Shown here: piece by piece, positions 35,389 to 43,481 of the stretch
Position numbering within the stretch: position 1 is the stretch's first letter
Layout of the letters: each line of letters begins with the position of its first letter
Assembly: GCF_013031405.1 (NCBI RefSeq)
Contig: NZ_WPZY01000001.1
Coordinates: 372,001-436,000, forward strand
Source of the DNA: Ruegeria sp. HKCCD8929
GTDB lineage: Bacteria; Pseudomonadota; Alphaproteobacteria; Rhodobacterales; Rhodobacteraceae
Length of the DNA stretch: 64,000 nucleotides
Direction of reading: 5' to 3'
Position numbers and translations under genes: made by a program
The notes under the pieces: generated by a model
Database searches by the model: none
Told to the model about the DNA's origin: nothing
Seen by the model: only the letters and a program-made list of their open reading frames with translations

Positions 35389-37010
35389 CAGTTCAGCTCC
35401 ACGCCTTGCGCCGCGATATGGTCTTGCGCCAGTTTCAGCAACAACCGCTTGTCCAGCTTGCCGCGCGGGGTGCGGGGCAAGGCGTCCATCGGCAGCACCA
35501 CCGTGGGGCTGCAATAATAAGGCAGCCGGTTCGCCACCGATTGCGCCGCCCGTTTCGGGCAGGCGGTCGCGGGCGAGATGAAGCTCACCAGATTACGGTT
35601 GTCATATTTCAGCGTGACCGCCTGTTGGCAGCATTCAGACATCTCGAGCGCGTTCGTCACACCATCCAGCTCGACGCGGAAACCGCGCACTTTCACCAGA
35701 TCGTCCACGCGCCCGAAATGCTCCAACTCGCCGTTCTCGGTCCAGCGGCCCAGATCGCGGGTGCGGAACATCATGTGGTCGGGGCAGAACGGGTCTGGCT
35801 TGTAGCGCTCGCCGGTCAACTCGGGGTTCGCCAGATATCCGGCGGTGACACAATCGCCCCCCGCCCACATCTCGCCCTTATGGCCGATGGGCAGCGGGCG
35901 CAGGTTCTCGTCCAGAATGTAGACGGTGTTGTTGGGCGTCGGGCGCCCGATCGACAGCACCGGCTTGTCCGGAAAATGCGGCTCGGCGGTGTTGATGATT
36001 GTGGTCTCGGTCGGCCCGCACGAGTTGTAGAAAGTGCAGAAACTGCCCCACAAATCGGCCAGCGGACGGGGGCAGGGCTCACCCGCGACGGCAGCCACCT
36101 TGACTTGCTGGCAGCGGCTGGCATCCAGCGAGTTCAGGATCGAGGGCGTCGCGATCAGCACATCGACCTGCTCAGCCGTTTCCTGAATCGACTTGCCGCG
36201 AATGACCAGCGTGGCGCCGTTGCTGAGGGCGCCCAGAGTCTCCCATGCGGCCATGTCGAAAGCGATGGACAGGATCTGACCCACCCGCATCCCGGGCCGC
36301 ATTCCGAGATCGCCCGGTGCGGTCAACAGGATGTTGCAGAGGTTCTTGTGCGTGACCTGCACGCCGTTCGGCACGCCGGTGGTGCCGGAGGTGAACAGGA
36401 TCATCGCCAGATCGTCGGGCTGCGCGGCGAATTTCTCGCGTGGCGGGGCGTCATCATTCAGCGCAGGATCGAACATGACGGTGTCGATGGTGACGAGGCT
36501 CTGATCGCTGGCCACGGGCACCTGATCAGACAGTTCCTGCAGCGATAGGATGACCCGTGCGCCGGTCACCCTGGCGATGTGGCGCAAGGTGTCTTTGGGC
36601 GCCACTCCGACATGCTGGGGTACATAGGCCGCACCAACCCGTATTGTGGCAACGATGCCAACCAGCATGGGAAGTGAGCGGTGAAGATACAGGCACACGG
36701 CGTCGCCGCGCTGCACGCCATGTGCACGCAACACCGAGGCTACGCGGTTTGCTGCGGCATCAAGCTCGGCATAGGTCAACGTGCACCTGTTGTGCTCGGC
36801 CGCGATCGCTTCTGGCTGGGTCTTTGCCTGATGATCGATGGCTTCAACGATTGTCGGGAACCTGGGGGCCTGTTCGATCCCCCAGCCAAAGGCGAGGAAC
36901 CGGTCCCGGTCCGCGACGCTGAGATGAGCCAGCGGGTCAGAGGTCAGTTGCGAGCGAGTGAGGTCAATGTTTGAAAAGGCTGATGTAAAGCCTGAGGCAA
37001 GATCTTGCAT
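35388..37010 (-). CDS. Stand-alone NRPS-type adenylation protein without carrier domain
   Basis: This 540-residue AMP-binding enzyme has core motifs in order: A3 MILFTSGTTGVPNGV (203-217), A4 with Asp252 in FDMAAWE (the residue that normally holds an amino group), A5 NSCGPTET (329-336), A7 RTRDLGRW, A8 GRVDDLVKVRGFRVEL (433-448), and the A10 Lys in TPRGKLDK. It ends directly after A10: no thiolation, condensation or thioesterase domain is present and none is encoded next door. It should activate an amino or carboxylic acid as acyl-AMP. ATG 37010 follows AGGAGCCC. It is coupled to the membrane flavoprotein gene. Confidence 0.85.
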   Translation of the reverse strand: MQDLASGFTSAFSNIDLTRSQLTSDPLAHLSVADRDRFLAFGWGIEQAPRFPTIVEAIDHQAKTQPEAIAAEHNRCTLTYAELDAAANRVASVLRAHGVQRGDAVCLYLHRSLPMLVGIVATIRVGAAYVPQHVGVAPKDTLRHIARVTGARVILSLQELSDQVPVASDQSLVTIDTVMFDPALNDDAPPREKFAAQPDDLAMILFTSGTTGVPNGVQVTHKNLCNILLTAPGDLGMRPGMRVGQILSIAFDMAAWETLGALSNGATLVIRGKSIQETAEQVDVLIATPSILNSLDASRCQQVKVAAVAGEPCPRPLADLWGSFCTFYNSCGPTETTIINTAEPHFPDKPVLSIGRPTPNNTVYILDENLRPLPIGHKGEMWAGGDCVTAGYLANPELTGERYKPDPFCPDHMMFRTRDLGRWTENGELEHFGRVDDLVKVRGFRVELDGVTNALEMSECCQQAVTLKYDNRNLVSFISPATACPKRAAQSVANRLPYYCSPTVVLPMDALPRTPRGKLDKRLLLKLAQDHIAAQGVELN

Positions 37011-37036
37011 GATGGGCTCCTGAAAAATAATCAAGC

Positions 37037-37076
37037 GTGAACACGCTAATGGGAAAAAATCCCATTTCATGTTCAC
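37037..37076. promoter_or_regulatory. Nested inverted repeat in the divergent adenylation/DUF6502 region
   Basis: The outer arms GTGAAC (37037-37042) and GTTCAC (37071-37076) enclose inner arms AATGGGA (37048-37054) and TCCCATT (37060-37066) around AAAAA. All arms are perfect complements. It lies 27-66 nt before the adenylation ATG. This fits an operator read by a dimer or tetramer, or a structured leader. Confidence 0.6.
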
Positions 37077-37161
37077 AATGGATCAACTTCCCATCACAGA
37101 CCTGTTCAGTGCGGAAATATGCCGATACTGCTATGCGGAATTTCGCCGAAAGCTCAAATGC

Positions 37162-37965
37162 ATGAACGATATTCCCGAGGATCCGTTTGCCACGACGCTG
37201 GCCGATTTGCTTGAACCCTTGGCACAGGCGATGGTTGCGCGGGGAGTGACCGTTCAGGCGGCGACCGAGGCGCTGAAACAAGCCTTGGTGAATGCGGCCA
37301 TGCATGTCGAGGGCAGCGACACCACCGACAGCCGGATCAGCCTGCGTACCGGATTGCACCGTAAGGACGTCAAGCGACTGCGTCAGGATGGGGAAAAAGC
37401 ACCCTCCGTCAGATCGGCAAACGCGGTTGCCATGACTGTCAGCTATTGGGCCACGGCCCCCGAGTACCAGGATGCAGATGGCACACCCCTGGATTTACCG
37501 CGAGAAGGTGATGTCGGGATATACGACATCATCCGCAGGACTCGGGCCGATATGGCGCCTGGAACTGTCCTTGCCACGATGCTGGACCAAGAGGTCGTTG
37601 AGGCGCTGGACAACAACAGGTTTCGCCTACAAACCCGGGCTTTCCTGCCAGATGCCGGCGGGGAGGCCCTTGTTGCGGCTTATCAGGCGACTTTGTCCGC
37701 GCATCTTGCGGCTGCCACTCACAATCTGCTCGCGCCCAAGGGCGCCACAAGACATTTCGACAGGGTGGTCAGATACTCTCATCTGTCGCCGGAAGCCGTG
37801 GATCTATTGTCGGCGGCCGCAGCGGAGAAGGCGCAGATTTTGCTTGAGGAGATCAACGCTTTGGCGCGGGAGCTTCAGGAACGCGACGCGGGTAGTGACC
37901 ATACCGGTCGCTTTGCGTTTGGAGGATATGTCTTGCCCACACCGGATACGGAGGATGGCGAATGA
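37162..37965 (+). CDS. DUF6502-family protein of unknown function
   Basis: This protein of about 267 residues begins MNDIPEDPFATTLADLLEPL and is followed by a helix-turn-helix-like segment (RGVTVQAATEALKQALVNAA ... SRISLRTGLHRKDVKRLRQ), as in DUF6502 proteins, which look like winged-helix regulators. Its C-terminal half is helical. ATG 37162 is preferred; an earlier in-frame ATG at 37069 lies on the nested inverted repeat. It overlaps the DUF5666 gene by 4 nt. The function is not known; a regulatory role is inference. Confidence 0.7.
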   Translation: MNDIPEDPFATTLADLLEPLAQAMVARGVTVQAATEALKQALVNAAMHVEGSDTTDSRISLRTGLHRKDVKRLRQDGEKAPSVRSANAVAMTVSYWATAPEYQDADGTPLDLPREGDVGIYDIIRRTRADMAPGTVLATMLDQEVVEALDNNRFRLQTRAFLPDAGGEALVAAYQATLSAHLAAATHNLLAPKGATRHFDRVVRYSHLSPEAVDLLSAAAAEKAQILLEEINALARELQERDAGSDHTGRFAFGGYVLPTPDTEDGE

Positions 37966-38864
37966 ACCCGGTGGCACGCATAGCGGTCTGGCTGTTCGTT
38001 TTTGCCTTTGGTGCATTGGCCGCGGCGGCGCAGGAAGGTGAGGAACGCGAGGGTGGTATCATCGGTACCGGCATCGTGGGGACGGTCACCGAGATCGGCA
38101 GCATCTACGTGAATGGTCAGCACATCATGTTCGATCCTGACTTGGTGGTCAGTGACTCGCTGGACGTTGTCACCGCTGGAGACCTGAGGCCCGGTCATAC
38201 GGTGGCCGTTATTGCCCAGCCGGAAGACGAAATCTGGCGGGCGACCTATATTCGTCAGGTCCTTCCGTTGGTCGGGCCGGTCGATGAAATTGAGGGTCAG
38301 CACATGACGATCCTTGGCACCGAAATTCGGGCTGCAGGCCGGATCGAAAGCGTGTCTGTGGGTGACTGGATCGCGGTCAGTGGCCTTTGGCACGATGACG
38401 ATGTTCGTGCCACCAAACTGTCAGCGGTTCCCGAAGACAAGCGGCAGGCTCAGATCAGCGGCACATTTCTTGGCCGGGACAACCAGGGGCGGGTGGTGAT
38501 CGGCAATACCGCTGTGTTCGGAATGGACCTCTTGCACCTCGCACCTGGGGACGTTGTCCGCGCCACTGGCGTCGTTGCGCCGGGCGGCATACAGGCCTTA
38601 CGGTTTGAGACCGGGCTGTTCACGCAACCGGTCCGGATCATGCAGGTCGAGGGCTATCTGTCCGTGCCGCTGCCGGACGGGCTCTATACGATCCTGGGCA
38701 GCGGCCTTGTTGCATATACGCGGCGCCCCGGGATGATCAGTACCTCACAAAAGGTGGTTCAGTGCGGCGCGGGCGGCGCCCTGGGTGAGGTGCCGGGTGA
38801 GGCATTGCAGGACAGCGAAACCCGACAGGCGGCCGAAAAGCTGAATTGCGGCTTCCGGGACTGA
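37962..38864 (+). CDS. Exported DUF5666 domain protein
   Basis: This 300-residue protein has a signal peptide (MNPVARIAVWLFVFAFGALA, cut near AAAQ). The mature part is built from short beta-rich DUF5666 repeats (GIVGTVTEIGSIYVNGQHIMFDP, then VDEIEGQHMTILGTEI and AQISGTFLGRDNQGRVVIG), probably small barrels in the periplasm. The biochemical function is unknown. It is co-transcribed with DUF6502 through an ATGA overlap. Confidence 0.75.
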   Translation: MNPVARIAVWLFVFAFGALAAAAQEGEEREGGIIGTGIVGTVTEIGSIYVNGQHIMFDPDLVVSDSLDVVTAGDLRPGHTVAVIAQPEDEIWRATYIRQVLPLVGPVDEIEGQHMTILGTEIRAAGRIESVSVGDWIAVSGLWHDDDVRATKLSAVPEDKRQAQISGTFLGRDNQGRVVIGNTAVFGMDLLHLAPGDVVRATGVVAPGGIQALRFETGLFTQPVRIMQVEGYLSVPLPDGLYTILGSGLVAYTRRPGMISTSQKVVQCGAGGALGEVPGEALQDSETRQAAEKLNCGFRD

Positions 38865-38975
38865 ACCCGGACAGCCTCAATAGTTCAGCAGTAACGTAGA
38901 AATAGACCAAGTGGCGGCGTGACAACGCCCCGCAACCGATAGGTCCTTTGGTTGTGATGTGCGCCTTGGCCCCTC

Positions 38976-39416
38976 TCAGCCGATCTCGATCTCGACGGCT
39001 TCGGCCTGGTCCTCGGACGGTTTTGAAATCGTCAGTTCGAGAATGCCGTCATTGTAGTCAGCCGAGATCGTGGACGGATCGACACTTCGGCCCAGATCGA
39101 CACCGCGCACGTAACGCCCGACGCGGCGTTCGTGCATGATCCAGTGGCCGTCATCCCGTTGCAGCCCCTTGGCCTCGGCGCTGATCGAGAGAGTGCCGTC
39201 ACTGTATTTGACATGGATGTCCTCTTTCCGGACGCCAGGCAAATCCATCAGCAGGATATAGGCGCTTGGCGTTTCATAGACGTCAACCGCCGGGACACGC
39301 GGATTGCGTGCCGGTCCCTCGGGCGCGTCTTCGCCGAAGACCCGTTCCAACACGTTTTCATGACGGTTCTCCGACAGGATTACCGTACCGAAAGGGGACG
39401 CAATACGTTGTGCCAT
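38976..39416 (-). CDS. Small heat-shock protein, Hsp20/alpha-crystallin family
   Basis: This 146-residue holdase chaperone has the alpha-crystallin domain starting PAVDVYETPSAYILLMDLPG and ending in DGILELTISKP. GGGAGAG precedes the ATG. It starts 3 nt downstream of the BCCT carrier stop, so it is the last gene of the binding protein-BCCT-hsp20 operon. Together with a compatible-solute carrier this suggests a stress-linked transcription unit. Confidence 0.92.
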   Translation of the reverse strand: MAQRIASPFGTVILSENRHENVLERVFGEDAPEGPARNPRVPAVDVYETPSAYILLMDLPGVRKEDIHVKYSDGTLSISAEAKGLQRDDGHWIMHERRVGRYVRGVDLGRSVDPSTISADYNDGILELTISKPSEDQAEAVEIEIG

Positions 39417-39419
39417 GAG

Positions 39420-41072
39420 TTACTCTCCCGGTGTTGGTTTGGTTGACGAAATCGGAATTCGCACATCCGTCGGATCTTCCAGTTCGGCAGATGGGTAGTC
39501 TTCCTTGAGCCACTTGATCAAGGACATCACCATCAAGGTCAGCACCACCATCAGGGGCAGAGCCACCACGACTGACGCCGCCTGCAGAGCGCTGAGACTG
39601 TCCTTGCCGCCCGCGAACATCAGGGACAAAGATACCGCAGCCAGGGCAATCGCCCAGAAGAACCGATGCCAACGGGCAGGTTCAACCGCCTCGCCGGAGT
39701 CCTCGGTCGCCACGGTTGCCAGCGTATAGGCCGAACTATCCAGCGTGGTGGCTCCGAAGATGAAGGCCAGCACGACGAACACGATCAGCAGCGGAATGGC
39801 AAACGGGATGGATCGCCCGCCCAACTCCATGATTGTGGCCACGATGGCCTCGGGGGCCAGCCCGTCGGACACCATCTGGCTGAGGTCCAGCGTGCCTTCA
39901 AGTTGGAAGAACATCGAGCTGTTTCCGAGAACCGCGAAGAAGATCCAGCACCCCAGCGAACCGCCAAGGATTTCCACCGCGATCAGTTCCCGGATCGTCC
40001 GCCCGCGCGAGATGCGGGCGACGAACAGGCCCATGAAGGGTGCATAGGCGATCCACCAGGCCCAGTAGAAAATGGTCCACCATTCCGGGAAGGTACCTCC
40101 GGCGTCGACGTAGGATTTGCCGTCATTTGCCGCCTCGATGAACTTTTGACCCTTGTTGATCGGGTCGACGTAGAAACTCATCTCGACAAAGTTCTGGACC
40201 AGAAGACCGATGGAGTTTGTGAACGTGTCCAACATAAAGATGGTTGGGCCGAACAGGAACGAAAAGCCCAGCACGAACAGGATCAGCCACAGGTTGATGT
40301 CGGACAGAACCTTGATGCCTTTCTCCAACCCGGAATAGACCGAGAACCCGAAGATTGCGGACCAGATCGCGATCACAATCAGATCCAGCGTGAAATTGCG
40401 CTCAACGCCAAACAGCTCGGCCAGACCCGCCGACAGCATGGGTGTCCCCAGACCCAGCGACGTGCCCACACCGCCGATCAGACCGAACATGAACAACACG
40501 TCGATCATTTTGCCGACCGTGCCATTGGCATGTTTGCTTCCGATAACCCCTTCGCAGGCAGCAGACAGCCTCAGGATCGAACGACCCTTGTTCCAGTAGA
40601 GATACGCCAGCGGCAGCGTTGGGATGCAGTAGACGGCCCAAGCGGTGAACCCCCAGTGAAACAGGCCATACATCGCGGCCCACTCGGTGGCGGTCTGTGA
40701 TTTGGGCTCGATACCAAAAGGTGGTCCCGAGTAGTAATAGGCCCATTCGATGGTGCCCCAGTACATCACGCTGGCGCCGATCCCGGCGCAAAACAACATC
40801 GCGACCCAACTGGGCAGCGAAAACTCGGGCCGCGCGTCAGGCCCGCCGAAACGGACTTTGCCGAACCGTCCCAGAGCGAAGTAAACCAGAATGCCGAACG
40901 CACCGATAGTGAACCATAGATAAGCCCAGCCCAGTGTCTTGGTTGACCACGACAGTGCCTTGCCCAAAACGGCCTTGCCATCGGCTGGAAACATCACCAG
41001 CGGGGCGGAAAAGCACACGATAACGACGAGCGCCGTGTAGAAGATGACTTTGTCAATCTTTGGTCCTTGCAT
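39420..41072 (-). CDS. BCCT-family transporter (betaine/carnitine/choline/DMSP type)
   Basis: This 550-residue secondary transporter has about 12 helices and BCCT motifs: the glycine-rich FCAGIGASVMYWGTIEW, the aromatic FHWGFTAWAVYC, and FYWAWWIAYAPFMGLFVARIS near the substrate site. The ribosome site GGAGGAAG precedes ATG 41072. It lies 21 nt after a PotD-like binding protein gene. The substrate is a quaternary ammonium or sulfonium compound by family; the exact one is unknown. Confidence 0.93.
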   Translation of the reverse strand: MQGPKIDKVIFYTALVVIVCFSAPLVMFPADGKAVLGKALSWSTKTLGWAYLWFTIGAFGILVYFALGRFGKVRFGGPDARPEFSLPSWVAMLFCAGIGASVMYWGTIEWAYYYSGPPFGIEPKSQTATEWAAMYGLFHWGFTAWAVYCIPTLPLAYLYWNKGRSILRLSAACEGVIGSKHANGTVGKMIDVLFMFGLIGGVGTSLGLGTPMLSAGLAELFGVERNFTLDLIVIAIWSAIFGFSVYSGLEKGIKVLSDINLWLILFVLGFSFLFGPTIFMLDTFTNSIGLLVQNFVEMSFYVDPINKGQKFIEAANDGKSYVDAGGTFPEWWTIFYWAWWIAYAPFMGLFVARISRGRTIRELIAVEILGGSLGCWIFFAVLGNSSMFFQLEGTLDLSQMVSDGLAPEAIVATIMELGGRSIPFAIPLLIVFVVLAFIFGATTLDSSAYTLATVATEDSGEAVEPARWHRFFWAIALAAVSLSLMFAGGKDSLSALQAASVVVALPLMVVLTLMVMSLIKWLKEDYPSAELEDPTDVRIPISSTKPTPGE

Positions 41073-41093
41073 CTCTTCCTCCGGGTTCGTGCT

Positions 41094-42206
41094 TCAGAAA
41101 CGGCCAGCCTGAGCGCCCTCTTGCCCGAAGTCGGGCGAGGCGAAGGCTTCAAACCGCGGACGAATCTTGCCGATGTTCTGCGCCCACCATTGCGAGTCGT
41201 AGCGTAGGGCATTGGTCATGTTTGCTTCGCTTGTGGGCAAAAGCGGCTCCATTTCGGGCGACACTTTCGCAGCCGATGATTTCCGCGCCGGACCATACGA
41301 GATGAAGGTTGTCCATTCTGCCAGTTTGTCGGTGCTGGTGGCGTAGCGGACAAAGTCCAGCGCCGCCGGCAGATTGCGCGATCCTTTGGGGATGGCGAAC
41401 AGGTCGTATTCCCAGACCTGCCCGTCCCAGACGATACGGATATCGCGCCGATCTTCGGTGATCGGACGGAATAGCCGTCCGTTCCACGCCATGCTCATCG
41501 ACACGGCATCCTCCCCAAGCAGCTGCGCAGGTTGCGGCCCACGTTCCCACCACACAATGTCCGAGTGAATCCCGGCCAGCTTGTCAAAGGCGCGGTCCAG
41601 TCCCTGCGACGTGCCCAGTTGCGCATAGACGTCGCTGGCGGCGACGCCATCGGCCATCAGCGCCCATTCCAGAATGCCGCGTGGATCGCGGCGGATGCCG
41701 CGCTTGCCGGGAAAGGCCTCGACATCGAAGAAGTCGGCAATCGTCGTTGGCTCCGTAGCAAACTCATCGCCGTTGTAGGCGTAGACCGTAGACCAGATCA
41801 GATTTCCCACACCACATTCGTGCAAAGCGCCGCTCCGAAAATCCTCCGCCGCCGGCGTACCGTCCCCGCCCGGTGGCAGGCTGTCCAGATCAAACGTCTC
41901 AAGCAGGCCCTCGTCGCAGGCCTGAATGAGGTCGGAATACTCCATGTCAATCACGTCCCAGGTGACATTCGCGGAATCGACCTGGCGACGGATTTCCTCG
42001 ATCCCACCATTGTATTCTTCCATGGTGGCGTAAGAGCCGGTTTCCTTTTCCCACGGTCTGAGCAGCGCCAACATTTGCGCGCGGGCGGCACTGCCGCCGA
42101 AATTCACCAGTGTCAGATCGGAATGTGCCTGAACCTGAAACGGTGCGAGGCAAAGGAGGGTGGCTGCCGTCAGCCGAGCCAAACCTTGTGCTACTGTTGG
42201 GGTCAA
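41094..42206 (-). CDS. Orphan PotD-like extracellular solute-binding protein
   Basis: This 370-residue type II periplasmic binding protein resembles spermidine/putrescine binders (DLTLVNFGGSAARAQM, NGGIEEIRRQVDSANVTWDV, and a C-terminal NIGKIRPRFEAF). TTG 42206 is chosen as start: AGGAGG lies 5 nt before it, and it gives a clean signal peptide ending FQVQA-HS. ATG 42224 is the alternative, but the AGGAGG would then be inside the gene. No ABC permease or ATPase is nearby; the next gene is a BCCT carrier. The ligand is unknown. Confidence 0.85.
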   Translation of the reverse strand: MTPTVAQGLARLTAATLLCLAPFQVQAHSDLTLVNFGGSAARAQMLALLRPWEKETGSYATMEEYNGGIEEIRRQVDSANVTWDVIDMEYSDLIQACDEGLLETFDLDSLPPGGDGTPAAEDFRSGALHECGVGNLIWSTVYAYNGDEFATEPTTIADFFDVEAFPGKRGIRRDPRGILEWALMADGVAASDVYAQLGTSQGLDRAFDKLAGIHSDIVWWERGPQPAQLLGEDAVSMSMAWNGRLFRPITEDRRDIRIVWDGQVWEYDLFAIPKGSRNLPAALDFVRYATSTDKLAEWTTFISYGPARKSSAAKVSPEMEPLLPTSEANMTNALRYDSQWWAQNIGKIRPRFEAFASPDFGQEGAQAGRF

Positions 42207-42475
42207 TGCAGCCTCCTGTATCATGAGATGCCAACGGAGATTTCGTAATCTTGCAACTTGATAACGATTCAAGCAATAAGATCACAAATTATTTGTCTCT
42301 CACGAAATTATTTTGCCTCACAGCGGATCGCCGCCAATTCGCGAAGCCGGCACTCATGGGTCACTGCCGCCGCGTGCTGAGTGAAATCGGTTGCAGCGTC
42401 ATTGCAAATTTCACCTGCACTTGCCGCCGATCTTGGGTAAAAGCCATGTATGTCGGTATGATGTTGAGGTATTGA

Positions 42476-43474
42476 ATGGCGGTGACCCTCAAGGATGTTG
42501 CACAGCGCGCTGGCGTGTCGCGCTCGGCTGTGTCACGGGCGTTCACCGATGGCGCCTCGGTGTCTGAAAAGATGCGCAAAAAGGTGGAAAAGGCCGCGGC
42601 TGAACTCGGGTACAGCCCCAACGCCTTGGCTTCGAGTTTGACGACAGGCCGGACCAAGCTGATCGGACTTGTCTCCAACAACTTCCACAATCCGGTGTTT
42701 CTTGAGGTCTTCGACCTGTTCACACGAGGCCTTCAGGAAAAAGGCTTGCGGCCCTTGCTGGTCAACCTGACCGACGAAACAGATCCTGAAAACTCGGTCC
42801 GTATGCTGCGGCAATACTCCGTGGACGGTGTTGTTGTTGCCTCGTCAACCTTGTCTCCAGGATTTGCCGAAGCGTTTCGCGAGGCGGGTGTGCCGGTTGT
42901 GCATTCCTTTGGCCGTCAGACCAGTACGCCCGGCGTGCATGTTGTCGGCATTGACAACATCGAATGCGGGCGGATGGCCGCACGCGAACTGGTCGCGCGC
43001 GGATATCGCAGTGTTGCATTCCTTGGTGGGCCAAAGACCGCAACCTCGACGCAAGATCGTCACGAAGGTTTCATGGCCGAACTCAAGAAGCACCCGGATA
43101 TCCGGGTCGGTCAGAGCTTTGCCAGTGCTTATTCCTTTGAAGCAGGCCGCCACGAGATGCAGCGTTTGTTGCAGGGCGAACTTGCCGAGGGGTATTTCTG
43201 CGGCGACGACGTGTTGTCCATTGGCGTCCTGAGCGCGTTGCAGGACGCGGGCCGCAAAGTGCCGCAGGATGTCGGGATTATCGGGCTGAACGACATGGAA
43301 ATGGCCGGTTGGCAGAACATCAACCTGACCACGATCCGGCAGCCCATCCCCGAAATCATTCTGGCCTCGCTTGAGTTGATGGAGGCGATGCTCAGCAATC
43401 CGGACCGTCACCCGGAAGCGCGGATTTTCCCCTGCACGATTGTCGAGCGGGGCACGCTGCGGCCCCGCCCATAA
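42476..43474 (+). CDS. LacI-family transcriptional regulator
   Basis: This 332-residue regulator has the N-terminal LacI helix-turn-helix (VTLKDVAQRAGVSRSAVSRA, hinge region SSLTTGRT) and a periplasmic-binding-like sugar domain. ATG 42476 has GAGGT 5 nt upstream. It is divergent from the binding protein-BCCT-hsp20 operon and convergent (7 nt apart) with the inositol Gfo gene. It could control either side. The 18-bp palindrome at 46717-46734 has the symmetric form with central CG typical of LacI-family operators. Confidence 0.88.
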   Translation: MAVTLKDVAQRAGVSRSAVSRAFTDGASVSEKMRKKVEKAAAELGYSPNALASSLTTGRTKLIGLVSNNFHNPVFLEVFDLFTRGLQEKGLRPLLVNLTDETDPENSVRMLRQYSVDGVVVASSTLSPGFAEAFREAGVPVVHSFGRQTSTPGVHVVGIDNIECGRMAARELVARGYRSVAFLGGPKTATSTQDRHEGFMAELKKHPDIRVGQSFASAYSFEAGRHEMQRLLQGELAEGYFCGDDVLSIGVLSALQDAGRKVPQDVGIIGLNDMEMAGWQNINLTTIRQPIPEIILASLELMEAMLSNPDRHPEARIFPCTIVERGTLRPRP

Positions 43475-43481
43475 GCGTCGC

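Noticed and set aside
35406-36548. Open frame of 380 codons antisense to the adenylation gene
   Set aside because: The minus-strand protein has all A-domain core motifs in order; the antisense reading has none.
38916-38929. Short hairpin GGCGT-GACA-ACGCC between DUF5666 and hsp20 genes
   Set aside because: Only 5 bp and no T-run; could arise by chance in this composition.
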